Shown in pieces: positions 1-8,492 of a DNA stretch of 64,000 nt; position 1 is the stretch's first letter, and every line of letters begins with the position of its first letter. The notes beneath the pieces were generated by a model, which was given only the letters and a program-made list of their open reading frames with translations, searched no databases and was not told the origin of the DNA. The stretch is from the NCBI RefSeq assembly GCF_042659465.1, contig NZ_JBHSSW010000003.1, positions 124,001-188,000 on the forward strand, in the 5' to 3' direction. Position numbers and translations under genes: made by a program. The DNA is from Ponticaulis profundi. Lineage in GTDB: Bacteria; Pseudomonadota; Alphaproteobacteria; Caulobacterales; Hyphomonadaceae.

Positions 1-617
1 TCATCATCGAAAGCGAGGCCGCAACGGCGCTCGCCTTGCGCGTCGGACAAAGTCTCGACCGCGCCGGAAGCGATGAGCAACAGGCGGCCTTTATGCGACT
101 GGCCACGCCGATCGCCAAATACTGGATTTGCAAACGACAGCCGGGCTTTGTCTATGAAGCGCTCGAATGTCATGGCGGCGCAGGATATGTCGAAGAAGGC
201 CCGATGCCGAAACTCTTCCGCCAATCTCCGCTGAATGCCATCTGGGAAGGATCCGGCAATGTCATCGCGCTGGATATTCTCCGCGCGCTATCACGTGAGC
301 CAGACAGTCTGGAAGCGATCATGGCGGAATTGCAGACACCCGTTGGCGCCCATCCCTATTTCGATGCCCACGCGGAATGGCTGAAAGACTATTTTCTGCC
401 AGGCAAATTACACGAAGGCACAGCCCGGCGCTTTGCACAGGATATGGCGCTGGCTCTTCAGGCGGCAGCACTTTTCAATACGGTTCCGGGATATGTGTTC
501 GAAGCCTTCTGCGCTCAGCGCCTGGACCCGACGCGCAAAGGCTTTCTCTACGGGGACATGAATGCGGATGTTGATCAGGCCAGACTGATTGAACGCGCGT
601 TGGCCCCGATGAGCTGA
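1..617 (+). CDS. Acyl-CoA dehydrogenase, AidB-like (C-terminal part, cut by window edge)
   Basis: Only the last 204 codons are present; the reading frame is open from base 3, so the true start lies upstream. The segment with ECHGGAGYVEE followed by SPLNAIWEGSGNVIALD is the C-terminal helical domain of acyl-CoA dehydrogenases, and the IWEGSGN block followed by a helical tail matches the AidB / isovaleryl-CoA dehydrogenase branch. AidB-type proteins are FAD enzymes linked to alkylation stress or to branched acyl-CoA oxidation; which applies cannot be decided from this fragment. It converges on the YqeY-like gene with only 10 bases between the stops. Confidence 0.85.
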   Translation, partial: IIESEAATALALRVGQSLDRAGSDEQQAAFMRLATPIAKYWICKRQPGFVYEALECHGGAGYVEEGPMPKLFRQSPLNAIWEGSGNVIALDILRALSREPDSLEAIMAELQTPVGAHPYFDAHAEWLKDYFLPGKLHEGTARRFAQDMALALQAAALFNTVPGYVFEAFCAQRLDPTRKGFLYGDMNADVDQARLIERALAPMS

Positions 618-627
618 ACCAAATCAG

Positions 628-1116
628 CTATTCGACGAGCGATTTCTTGACCAGCTTGTTTGCTTTGCGCGTATCGAGACAATCAGAATAGCGGCTCTTC
701 AGCTCGCTCATGCAACGGCCGAGATCTTTCAGGCCGTGCGCATCAAGGTCATTGATGACGTTATCGACGGCTTCTGAAAGCGCCTCGCCTTCCAGAGGCT
801 TTGGCAGATAGCGCTTTATGACTTCTGCTTCGTCCTGCTCGCGGCTCGCCATTTCAATGCGTCCAGCGTCTTCATAACGGGCAGCAGAATCCTCGCGCTG
901 GCGAACCATCAGTTCCAGCACGTCCCGAATGACCGTGTCATCGCAGCCACTGCAATGATCATGCGCGCGTGCTTCGGCGTCGCGATCATGCACAGCACAC
1001 AGAATCAGGCGCAGGGTAGATGCTTCAATCGAAGCATCTTCGGCTTGTTCGGCAGTGGCCAGATCCGCTTCAAGACGGGCGCGCAATCTGGGTTCAAGAG
1101 AAGTCGTAGCAGTCAT
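628..1116 (-). CDS. GatB/YqeY domain-containing protein
   Basis: A 162-residue protein with the small helical YqeY fold: an N-terminal RLRARLEADL helix, a central EMASREQDEAEVIKRYLPKPL block and a C-terminal lysine-rich helix. YqeY-like proteins resemble the C-terminal tRNA-binding domain of amidotransferase subunit GatB, but their role as free-standing proteins is unsettled. The residue 55-60 stretch HDHCSGC is cysteine- and histidine-rich, which is not a general feature of the family as I know it. It is divergent from carA, with 153 bases between them. Confidence 0.8.
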   Translation of the reverse strand: MTATTSLEPRLRARLEADLATAEQAEDASIEASTLRLILCAVHDRDAEARAHDHCSGCDDTVIRDVLELMVRQREDSAARYEDAGRIEMASREQDEAEVIKRYLPKPLEGEALSEAVDNVINDLDAHGLKDLGRCMSELKSRYSDCLDTRKANKLVKKSLVE

Positions 1117-1184
1117 ACAGAAAAGAATTCGCGCTTATTCACTTGGTTTCGGTGGCACGCAACACAATCTCGTTCTTTGGGCGC

Positions 1185-1213
1185 TTGACGCGAGACGCTG
1201 GCAGCATTAGGCC
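1185..1213 (+). promoter_or_regulatory. Weak candidate promoter of carA
   Basis: TTGACG at 1185-1190 is a good -35 element, but the bases at the expected -10 position (about 1205-1213, ATTAGGCC) match poorly. It lies 60 bases upstream of the carA start in the gap shared with the divergent YqeY-like gene. Offered only because it is the best candidate in that gap. Confidence 0.3.
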
Positions 1214-1269
1214 TCGCGCGTTTGCCCGATGACACCCTGGTCATCAACACAGCATAAGGATGCCGTATT

Positions 1270-2463
1270 ATGCCTTTCCTAACGGATGATCAAGAGTTGA
1301 TTGAAGCTTCCGGAGCGCTGGTTCTTGCGACGGGAGAGGTGTTCTTCGGATACGGATGTGGCGCAGTTGGTGCAGCGCCTGCAGAAATCTGTTTCAACAC
1401 CGCTGTCACCGGCTATCAGGAAATTCTCACCGATCCATCCTATTCCGGCCAGATCGTTGTTTTCACCTTCCCGCATGTCGGCAATGTCGGCTCGAACAGT
1501 GATGACCACGAAGAATCGAGCCCGCAGGCAGCACGCGCGGCACGCGGCGCCATCATGCGCGCGCCGATCACATCCCCTTCGAACTGGCGCGCTGTGGATC
1601 ACTTCGACGCCTGGATGCGCAAGAAAGGTATTGTCGGCCTGACCGGCATCGACACCCGCGCCATCACACGCCGCATTCGCGAAACAGGCATGGTCAACGG
1701 CATTATCGCCCATGCCGAAGGCGAAACGATCAAGATTTCGGACCTGAAAGAACAGCTGGCAGGCTTTGCTGGTATTGAAGGCACAGACCTCGCCGCCGAA
1801 GTTGGCCCGCTCGCGCGCTATTCGCATACGGAACGTAATTGGGAGCGCGAGGCCGGTTACGCACCGATGGGCGACGAAAAATATCACGTCGTCGTTCTGG
1901 ACTATGGTGTGAAGAAAAACATTCTGCGCAATCTTTCAGAGATCGGCGCGCGATGCACCATCCTGCCCGGCAAGTCGACCGCTGAGGATGTGATGTCACT
2001 CAATCCGGACGGTGTTGTGCTTTCAAACGGTCCAGGCGACCCGGCCGCGACCGGCGTCTATGCTGGCCCGGAAATCAAGAAGCTGATCGAGTCCGGCATT
2101 CCACTGCTCGGTATTTGTCTCGGCCACCAGATGCTGGCACTCGCGCTGGGCGCAAAAACCATGAAAATGCCTCAGGGCCATCATGGAGCGAACCACCCGG
2201 TGAAGGATCTGGAAACCGGCAAGGTCGAGATCGTCTCAATGAACCATGGCTTCACGGTCAATCCGGACACGCTGCCGGAAGGTGTCGAGCAGTCTCACGT
2301 ATCTCTGTTTGATGGCACAAACTCAGGTCTGCGCGTTGCGGGCAAGCCGATCATCTCGGTTCAGCACCACCCTGAAGCCTCACCCGGTCCACAGGACAGC
2401 TTCTACCTGTTCCGCCGTTTCGGCGATCTGATGGACACGCACAAAGCAAAAGTCGACGCCTAG
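1270..2463 (+). CDS. carA: Carbamoyl-phosphate synthase small (glutaminase) subunit
   Basis: A 397-residue protein of standard length. The N-terminal CarA domain (FNTAVTGYQEILTDPSY) is followed by a class I glutamine amidotransferase domain with the nucleophile in GICLGHQ (Cys283) and the His/Glu pair in QHHPEASPGP (His367, Glu369). It releases ammonia from glutamine and passes it to CarB for carbamoyl phosphate synthesis, feeding arginine and pyrimidines. carB is not in this window, so the two subunits are not adjacent. An AAGGA sequence lies about 10 bases before the ATG. The stop codon overlaps the rsmE stop in a shared CTAG. Confidence 0.97.
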   Translation: MPFLTDDQELIEASGALVLATGEVFFGYGCGAVGAAPAEICFNTAVTGYQEILTDPSYSGQIVVFTFPHVGNVGSNSDDHEESSPQAARAARGAIMRAPITSPSNWRAVDHFDAWMRKKGIVGLTGIDTRAITRRIRETGMVNGIIAHAEGETIKISDLKEQLAGFAGIEGTDLAAEVGPLARYSHTERNWEREAGYAPMGDEKYHVVVLDYGVKKNILRNLSEIGARCTILPGKSTAEDVMSLNPDGVVLSNGPGDPAATGVYAGPEIKKLIESGIPLLGICLGHQMLALALGAKTMKMPQGHHGANHPVKDLETGKVEIVSMNHGFTVNPDTLPEGVEQSHVSLFDGTNSGLRVAGKPIISVQHHPEASPGPQDSFYLFRRFGDLMDTHKAKVDA

Positions 2464-3257
2464 TCGTCCTGCGGCGCGCCCTCTTCTGCGGCGCGCCAGT
2501 CTCCGCACAAGGCCTGATACAGGGTCAGCGCTGACACAGCGGCTGTCTCGGCACGTAGGATACGAGGCCCCAGAGAGACCGGAATCACGTTCTCCATTTT
2601 GCGGAGCATGCTGCGTTCCTGGGGTGAAAATCCCCCTTCCGGACCAATCAGAATAGCCGCTGAATGCGGCGGCTTGCCCATGAGCACGTCCGCCATCGGG
2701 CGAGCGCGATTATCATCACCGCCCCAGGCTGCACCTTCGTCATCGCCGCGTTCATCGCAATAATAGACATGCCTGTGATCTGTCAGGCTGGACATCAGCT
2801 TGATCAGGGAAAGCGGCTCCTGCACGCGTGGCATGTTGAGCCGTTCCGTCTGTTCGGCTGCTTCCATCGTCAGTCGCTCGAGGCGATCTGTACGCACGCG
2901 CTCAGCCTGCGTGTATTCGGTGATTACCGGCTGGATGACCTCCACACCAAGTTCGGTCGCTTTTTCGACAACGAAGTCCGTCCGTGTCTTTTTCAGCGGC
3001 GCAAAATAGAGATGAAGATCGGTGAGCACGCCCTGACGTCTGGTCTGCTCATCAACCTGAAGCATGCCTGCCGTCTTGCCGAGAATTTCTTTGACACTGG
3101 CTTTCCATTCTCCATGGCGCCCATTGAACACCCGAACCGGGTCGCCGACATTCAGGCGCATCACTTTGAACAGGTATTTGGACTGGGCTTCATCCAGTGC
3201 GACCGGCGCGTCTTGCTGCAGGTCGGTCGGAACAAATAATCGAGGAATATTGCTCAT
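2460..3257 (-). CDS. rsmE: 16S rRNA (uracil1498-N3)-methyltransferase
   Basis: 265 residues from ATG at 3257, where the family N-terminus (MSNIPRLFVP) begins; the frame stays open further upstream, but that part runs into the ubiA leader and has no family resemblance. The SPOUT knot signature GPEGGFSPQE is near residue 203, and SLGPRILRAETA follows near the end. It methylates U1498 in the decoding region of 16S rRNA using S-adenosylmethionine. It converges on carA with stops overlapping by three bases and is divergent from ubiA. Confidence 0.95.
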   Translation of the reverse strand: MSNIPRLFVPTDLQQDAPVALDEAQSKYLFKVMRLNVGDPVRVFNGRHGEWKASVKEILGKTAGMLQVDEQTRRQGVLTDLHLYFAPLKKTRTDFVVEKATELGVEVIQPVITEYTQAERVRTDRLERLTMEAAEQTERLNMPRVQEPLSLIKLMSSLTDHRHVYYCDERGDDEGAAWGGDDNRARPMADVLMGKPPHSAAILIGPEGGFSPQERSMLRKMENVIPVSLGPRILRAETAAVSALTLYQALCGDWRAAEEGAPQDD

Positions 3258-3367
3258 CCCTCGTCCATTGCATTCATCATCTGGAAGCGCAAGAAAAACC
3301 CATATACATACAAACACAATCAGGGCAGTTCTGCTGTGCGAAACATTGGATAAACAAGGATAGCCGG

Positions 3368-4297
3368 ATGACCGACACGGTCCGACCAGGAGACGCCCGC
3401 CAGAGCTGGGTCGATTTGCTGCCGCAAGGTCTTCAGCCCTATGCGCGCCTTGCCCGTTTTGACCGTCCGATCGGCTTCTGGCTGCTGGCCATTCCATGCT
3501 GGATGGGTACGACATTTGCGGCTCTCGATGCGGGCTGGGCACCGATTGACCTGTTCTATCTGATCATTTTCGGCATCGGCTCCATCGCGATGCGAGGCGC
3601 TGGCTGCACCTATAACGACATTGCCGACATGAAGCTGGACGCCCAGGTTGATCGCACAGCGGGCCGGCCGCTGCCTTCTGGTCAGGTGACGCTTCTCGCC
3701 GCCTGGATCTGGCTGTTCGTCCAGGTTGGCATTGGTTTCCTTGTCTGGTTATGCCTGCCCAATGCCGCCAAGCTCGTCGCCCTGTTTTCCATTCCGCTCG
3801 TCGCTGCCTACCCATTCATGAAGCGGATTACCTGGTGGCCGCAGGCATGGCTTGGACTCACCTTCAATTTCGGTTTCCCGATCGGATATGTCGCGGCAGG
3901 CGGAACTGAATTCCTATGGCCGCTGCTGTTCTATATCGGTCTCATCTGCTGGACGATCGGCTATGACACCATCTATGCCCGGCAAGATGTCGAGGACGAT
4001 GCATTGGTCGGCATCAAGTCAACGGCTCGCCTGTTCGGTGACCACACCTTTGCCGCTGTCAGCGCGCTTTATGCAGTGACCACGCTGTTTGTCGGCCTTG
4101 CGCTGTCGAATGGTGGACCACGCGTTCCTGGCATCATTGTCACGCTGGCCTTCTTCGGCCACCTGGTCTGGCAGGTGACATCCTTCAAACGGTTCGGGGA
4201 CCGTGCTGCACTCGATATTTTCAAATCGAACCGGGCCGCGGGGCTTCTGGTCGTGTTCGGTATTCTCGTCACAATCGTTCTGATCGGCCTCGACTGA
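3368..4297 (+). CDS. ubiA: 4-hydroxybenzoate polyprenyltransferase
   Basis: 309 residues from ATG 3368; the longer open frame overlaps rsmE and lacks similarity. It is an integral membrane prenyltransferase with two Asp-rich motifs, NDIADMKLDAQVD (from residue 83) and YDTIYARQDVEDD (from residue 199), which bind Mg-diphosphate. LARFDRPIGFWLL near the N-terminus is typical of UbiA. It attaches the polyprenyl tail to 4-hydroxybenzoate in ubiquinone synthesis. Eight to nine hydrophobic segments are evident. Confidence 0.95.
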   Translation: MTDTVRPGDARQSWVDLLPQGLQPYARLARFDRPIGFWLLAIPCWMGTTFAALDAGWAPIDLFYLIIFGIGSIAMRGAGCTYNDIADMKLDAQVDRTAGRPLPSGQVTLLAAWIWLFVQVGIGFLVWLCLPNAAKLVALFSIPLVAAYPFMKRITWWPQAWLGLTFNFGFPIGYVAAGGTEFLWPLLFYIGLICWTIGYDTIYARQDVEDDALVGIKSTARLFGDHTFAAVSALYAVTTLFVGLALSNGGPRVPGIIVTLAFFGHLVWQVTSFKRFGDRAALDIFKSNRAAGLLVVFGILVTIVLIGLD

Positions 4298-4364
4298 AGC
4301 TGGCTGGCTCCGGCCTTGCATAAGCCATGGGGAGCTCTTTGATCTTTCCCATGGTGACACAGTC

Positions 4365-5183
4365 ATGCCGCGCTATGGCGCTTCTGAACCGGAACCGAAA
4401 ATCTTCACGGCAATTCTGGTCGGTTTACTGATCGGCACGCTCAGCATGCTCGCCGCCAAGGGCGTCGCGAGCTATTTGACCATGTCCAAAACCGCGAAAG
4501 TACGTCTGGCACCGGAAAAGCTGTCCCGTCTGCGTCCATTGCTCGAAGCAGAAAGCCCGTCTCTGCGCTATCGCGCTTTCAGTTCCGGCATTCAGGCGGG
4601 CACACCGCTCTACAATGCCATTATGGCTGCACAGCCTGAACTTCTTGACCATTATGAAGAGATCGCAAGCAAACAGACAGACGTGCAGTGGCGCGCCGAT
4701 GTGCACTTCCGTCGTGTCTCTGAAGTTGGGCCGATCACGTCATTGCTTCGGGTGGAATATCTCTACCGAAATGCCGGTCTGCATGAGCTGAAATACGCAT
4801 CTTCCATGCTCAATCGCCTGCGCGATGGCACGTTCGAACTGAGCGACCTGTTCCTGGACAATACAGCGAGCCGACTGCGTCTGAACGCCCGACTTTGTGA
4901 GGCAGTGAGCGCAGAAAAGAAGAGCCGCATCGGGGCGGTTACCTTTCGCGGGAAAGCTATTGATTGCGAAGCCAGTCCGGACTTCGATTTCATCGAAGGC
5001 CCGCCATTTGCGCTGAAAGCCAATGAACAAAGCACGCGGTTTGAAGGGATCTATTTCTACTATGAGCCAGGACGGATCGGCGCGCGCCAGGAAGGCGAGT
5101 ATATTGTCTTCATCCCCATTGGTGACATCGCAGACATGATCCATCCGAACTACAGATCCTTATTTCCCAAAAATCCCGACTGA
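4365..5183 (+). CDS. Membrane-anchored DUF3298/RsiV-like protein
   Basis: A 272-residue protein with one N-terminal transmembrane segment (about residues 13-35) and a soluble, presumably periplasmic, domain. The C-terminal half (ELSDLFLDN, then FYYEPGRIGARQEGEY and VFIPIGDI) follows the DUF3298 pattern found in RsiV-like proteins and other envelope proteins. In RsiV this domain binds lysozyme, but no sigma factor gene is nearby, so that role is not implied. It follows ubiA by 67 bases. The family assignment is from pattern resemblance only. Confidence 0.6.
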   Translation: MPRYGASEPEPKIFTAILVGLLIGTLSMLAAKGVASYLTMSKTAKVRLAPEKLSRLRPLLEAESPSLRYRAFSSGIQAGTPLYNAIMAAQPELLDHYEEIASKQTDVQWRADVHFRRVSEVGPITSLLRVEYLYRNAGLHELKYASSMLNRLRDGTFELSDLFLDNTASRLRLNARLCEAVSAEKKSRIGAVTFRGKAIDCEASPDFDFIEGPPFALKANEQSTRFEGIYFYYEPGRIGARQEGEYIVFIPIGDIADMIHPNYRSLFPKNPD

Positions 5184-5230
5184 AACGAGAATCCCTTTTC
5201 CGGCACCAACGGAAATGTTAGTAGACTCTC

Positions 5231-6190
5231 ATGACTACGATACAAAAACTGAAGCCCACCGACCTCTTCACGGCGGCAGAGTGGGCTGACCTGAGGAAAC
5301 GTTCGGATGTAATGGGATTGGGCATGATCGTGCATGCCTGGGCCGTCATTGCGCTCGCCATGGCCCTGTTCGCGCTATGGCCAAATTCACTGACCTTTGT
5401 TCTGGCGATCATGCTGATTGGTGCACGCCAGCTCGGTCTGGCCATTCTGATGCATGAAGCGGCACATGGCGGACTTTCGACCAATCTGAAAGTGAATGAC
5501 TGGGTCGGCCAATGGCTTTGCGCAGCTCCGGTAGGTGCTCATCTCGGCAATTATCGTGATTATCATCTGTCGCATCACAAATATGCGCAAACGATGGAAG
5601 ACCCGGATATCATTCTCTCTGCGCCCTTTCCGGTTACGCGCAAATCGCTCTGGCGAAAGATCGTGCGCGACATGACCGGGCAGACGTTTTTCAAACAACG
5701 GCGCAATCAGTTTCTCAACGCGATGGGCATTGGCATCAAGCCGGGCAAAGGCCGCGAAAACCGCGCTCAGACCGCGCGCGAAGCTGTGATGCCTTTCATC
5801 ATCACGAACATCATTCTGGCCGTGATCATGACGCTGGCAATTGGCTGGTGGGCATGGCCGGTGCTTTGGCTGTTGCCTCTGGCGACCTGGAACCAGCTGG
5901 TCACGCGCCTGCGAAACATCGCCGAGCATGCCTGTCTTGATGGCTCAGGCCACCCGATGCGGATCGCCCGGACCACGCGCACCAATTTCCTTGAGCGCCT
6001 GTTCATTGCGCCCTATTGGGTCGCCTATCACTGTGAACACCATATGTTCATGCACCTGCCATGCTACCGGCTTGGAAAGGCGCACAGGCTGCTGGCCCAA
6101 AAAGGCATCGACAAGGAAATGGAGGTCAAAACCGGCTATTGGTCCGTTTTGAAGCTCGCTTCGTCGAAGCCAGACGCACAGCCAGCCTGA
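5231..6190 (+). CDS. Membrane fatty acid desaturase family protein
   Basis: 319 residues with the three di-iron histidine boxes of membrane desaturases: HEAAHGG (His75), HLSHHKYAQ (His112) and HCEHHMFMH (His267). Hydrophobic pairs lie before box 1 and between boxes 2 and 3, as expected for an integral membrane enzyme. The family introduces double bonds or hydroxyl groups into acyl chains or carotenoids with O2 and an electron donor; the substrate cannot be read from the sequence. It converges on the following lipoprotein gene with one base between the stops. Confidence 0.85.
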   Translation: MTTIQKLKPTDLFTAAEWADLRKRSDVMGLGMIVHAWAVIALAMALFALWPNSLTFVLAIMLIGARQLGLAILMHEAAHGGLSTNLKVNDWVGQWLCAAPVGAHLGNYRDYHLSHHKYAQTMEDPDIILSAPFPVTRKSLWRKIVRDMTGQTFFKQRRNQFLNAMGIGIKPGKGRENRAQTAREAVMPFIITNIILAVIMTLAIGWWAWPVLWLLPLATWNQLVTRLRNIAEHACLDGSGHPMRIARTTRTNFLERLFIAPYWVAYHCEHHMFMHLPCYRLGKAHRLLAQKGIDKEMEVKTGYWSVLKLASSKPDAQPA

Positions 6191-6191
6191 A

Positions 6192-6695
6192 TTAATCCAC
6201 TTCGCAGGCTTTTCGCCATCCCCCGCGCGCCGTCGTGCAGCGTAGCTCAACAAAGCGCGGGAGGGTGCGCGCTAGCCATTCAGACCGCTCCTGCAGGACA
6301 TAGAGTTCCGGCGGTTCAGCCTCATAGACCGTAACCCAGTCCGGGAATCGGACGTGACGGCACTCAATGGCGCCAAGCAGCTCTTCCCGGCAAACATCGT
6401 TTCGGAGAGCAACAAGCGTCAGCGCGCCATCAATCAAAGCCTGATGCACCCGCCTGGTGTTGGTCATACCGCTTTCGCCCGGCATGGAAATCTCGGTTCG
6501 CGGCGTCAGTCCCTGCGCATTCTCAATCAGGATTTCCCAGCGTTCCGCTGCGATCACGAGTTCCAGCGGCGCATCACCCGGTAACTGAGGTGGTGGCTCA
6601 TCGACGTCTGGTTCGCTGAGATTACACGCCGCCAGGAACACACCAGAGGCCAGAAGAAGGGCGTGTCTGATACCCGAAATACGTTTGCTCGCCAT
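6192..6695 (-). CDS. Hypothetical lipoprotein
   Basis: 167 residues from ATG at 6695 (a GTG lies one codon upstream). A short signal peptide ends in the lipobox LAAC, giving a lipidated cysteine near residue 24, followed by an acidic proline-rich linker. The rest is a small globular domain with three further cysteines that could pair in the periplasm. I do not recognise a family. It is divergent from the DsbA-like gene, with about 65 bases between start codons. Confidence 0.7.
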   Translation of the reverse strand: MASKRISGIRHALLLASGVFLAACNLSEPDVDEPPPQLPGDAPLELVIAAERWEILIENAQGLTPRTEISMPGESGMTNTRRVHQALIDGALTLVALRNDVCREELLGAIECRHVRFPDWVTVYEAEPPELYVLQERSEWLARTLPRFVELRCTTARGGWRKACEVD

Positions 6696-6760
6696 CACGA
6701 TTGCTCGATCATTCTACGCGCCCCCCTGACAAACACACGATAGCAAGGCAGACTGCGCGC

Positions 6761-7459
6761 ATGACTGTCCTTGTTGAAATGGTTTCCGATCTCGTCTGCC
6801 CGTGGTGCTGGCTGGGCCTTCGCCGCATCAATGCCGCCATTCACGAAGTAAAAGACGAATTTGATGTCGAACTGATCTTCCGCCCGTATCAACTTGATCC
6901 CGCCATTCCGCGTGAAGGTGTTGGATACAAGGAATACATGACTCAAAAGTTTGGCGGCGTCGGTGAAACTGAGAAGAATGCTCAAAAAGATCGGTTTTCG
7001 CAGATGCGGGAACTGCTGGAGCAATATGGCGTCGAAGAAGGCATACCGTTCAAATTCTCAGGCATTGAGCGTCGCCCGAACACCATCGACGCGCATCGCA
7101 TTGTCCGCTGGGCTCAGGGCCAGGGAAAAGGCATGGCGGCGAAGGAGGTGCTCTTCAACGCCTATTTCAACGATCATGAGGATATTGGCGACCATGACGT
7201 GCTCGTTCGTCTCTCTGAAAAGATCGGCCTGAACGGTCCGCTTATTAAAGACCTTCTGTCCGGAGAAGCCGATATGCAGGCGACGATGCAGGAAGAAAAC
7301 GCTTTCCGTCAGCTCGGCATTTCCGGCGTTCCGACCTATATCGCGAACCGTAAGGTCGCCGCGCAAGGCGCTGAAGAGGTACGCAAACTGGTTCGTTTCC
7401 TGCGGACGGCAGAAAAAGAATACCCGCTCGAGCAGGCCGAAGACACAACACCTGGCTGA
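6761..7459 (+). CDS. DsbA-family (FrnE-like) thiol oxidoreductase
   Basis: 232 residues from ATG 6761. The thioredoxin-like active site is CPWC (Cys13, Cys16) in DLVCPWCWLGLRR, and the cis-proline loop is SGVPTYIANRK. A long helical insertion lies between them, as in DsbA and 2-hydroxychromene-2-carboxylate isomerase relatives. The absence of a signal peptide and the CPWC(W/Y) motif point to the cytoplasmic FrnE branch. Members act in disulfide exchange, glutathione-linked isomerisation or polyketide tailoring; the substrate is unknown here. Its stop abuts the stop of the convergent phosphatase. Confidence 0.85.
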   Translation: MTVLVEMVSDLVCPWCWLGLRRINAAIHEVKDEFDVELIFRPYQLDPAIPREGVGYKEYMTQKFGGVGETEKNAQKDRFSQMRELLEQYGVEEGIPFKFSGIERRPNTIDAHRIVRWAQGQGKGMAAKEVLFNAYFNDHEDIGDHDVLVRLSEKIGLNGPLIKDLLSGEADMQATMQEENAFRQLGISGVPTYIANRKVAAQGAEEVRKLVRFLRTAEKEYPLEQAEDTTPG

Positions 7460-8203
7460 TCAATTGGTCAGGAATTCCGGTTTCGCGTTATCGGCGATCA
7501 CAACGGCCGTAAGCTGACCACCATAGACAGCGCCCGTATCGACATTGATACGCTGGGTATCACCGGCAACTTCCGGCATGAAGCCAACCGTGGGCGTGTG
7601 GCCATGGACTACGCACATACCAGACAACGCCTCATTACCCGCCCACTGAACCGGGTCGAAAAATCGCGGAGAGCGCGTCCACAAATGACGCTGCGCGTTA
7701 CAATTCGGGTAGTCCCTCGGTTCAATACCCGCATGCACAAAGATCAGATGATGCTGCGGTATTCTGAAAATCGTTGGCAAAGCCGAAAGCCATTCAATAT
7801 GGCGCTTCGGAAGGTCCGCCATCGCAGCATCAATATCGCCATCTGGCCCGGTATAGCTGCGCAGCGTTTCCCGCCCGCCATTGCGGAGCCATAAATCCAG
7901 CTGATCCAGATCCCCATCCAAGGCATCCAGCATCATCTGCTCATGGTTTCCACGCAGCGACAGAACCGTCAGCTCCGGACGATTGGCAACGCGCGCTTCG
8001 AGCGCCATGATCGCGTCGATGACGCCCTTCGAATCCGGACCGCGGTCGACATAATCTCCCAAATGGATGATCGCGATCGGTCGTCCGGGAAACGTCTGCT
8101 CATGATGGTCAAGGATTTGCTCATGCAAGGCACGCAAACGTGCAGCTTCGCCGTGGACGTCGCCAATCGCATAAAAGACCGTATCAGGAGCAAACGAGTT
8201 CAT
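7460..8203 (-). CDS. Serine/threonine-type metallophosphoesterase
   Basis: 247 residues with the PPP-family metal-binding signatures in order: GDVHG near residue 14, GDYVDRGPDS near residue 48 and RGNHE near residue 85, followed by histidines in the C-terminal half. These ligate two metal ions in phosphoprotein phosphatases and ApaH-like dinucleotide hydrolases. The length and the YVDRGPDSKGVID block favour the bacterial serine/threonine phosphatase group. It is probably cytoplasmic. Confidence 0.85.
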   Translation of the reverse strand: MNSFAPDTVFYAIGDVHGEAARLRALHEQILDHHEQTFPGRPIAIIHLGDYVDRGPDSKGVIDAIMALEARVANRPELTVLSLRGNHEQMMLDALDGDLDQLDLWLRNGGRETLRSYTGPDGDIDAAMADLPKRHIEWLSALPTIFRIPQHHLIFVHAGIEPRDYPNCNAQRHLWTRSPRFFDPVQWAGNEALSGMCVVHGHTPTVGFMPEVAGDTQRINVDTGAVYGGQLTAVVIADNAKPEFLTN

Positions 8204-8234
8204 CCGGATGCATGAGGGCAGTTTCCGGGAAAAT

Positions 8235-8393
8235 TCAAGTCAGAGCTGAACTATTCTTCTGAGATCTGCAGGCTTTCGAGCAAAACTTTACGTGATCCCA
8301 GTCTTTCTCCCACTTCTTTCTCCACACAAAGGGACGTTCGCACACCGGACAGATTTTACGCGGCAAGTCAGATTTCTGCTTTTGACGAGACAT
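8235..8393 (-). CDS. DUF2256 zinc-ribbon-like small protein
   Basis: 52 residues from ATG 8393. Two CxxC pairs (KICPVCERPF and KFCSKACRS) flank the WRKKWEKDWDHVK core, the complete DUF2256 pattern. It is probably a small zinc-binding protein of unknown role; homologues are often beside photolyase/cryptochrome genes, but none is seen here. It lies between the phosphatase and rmuC genes. The start is set by the family N-terminus. Confidence 0.8.
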   Translation of the reverse strand: MSRQKQKSDLPRKICPVCERPFVWRKKWEKDWDHVKFCSKACRSQKNSSALT

Positions 8394-8492
8394 TGAGAAC
8401 GCCTTTCTCACTTCCACATGAACTGGTTCAAACCCTCAAAAAGACAAATGTTTTTGTTTTGTTCTTAGCGGAATCCTGATAGCGTTTCTCTC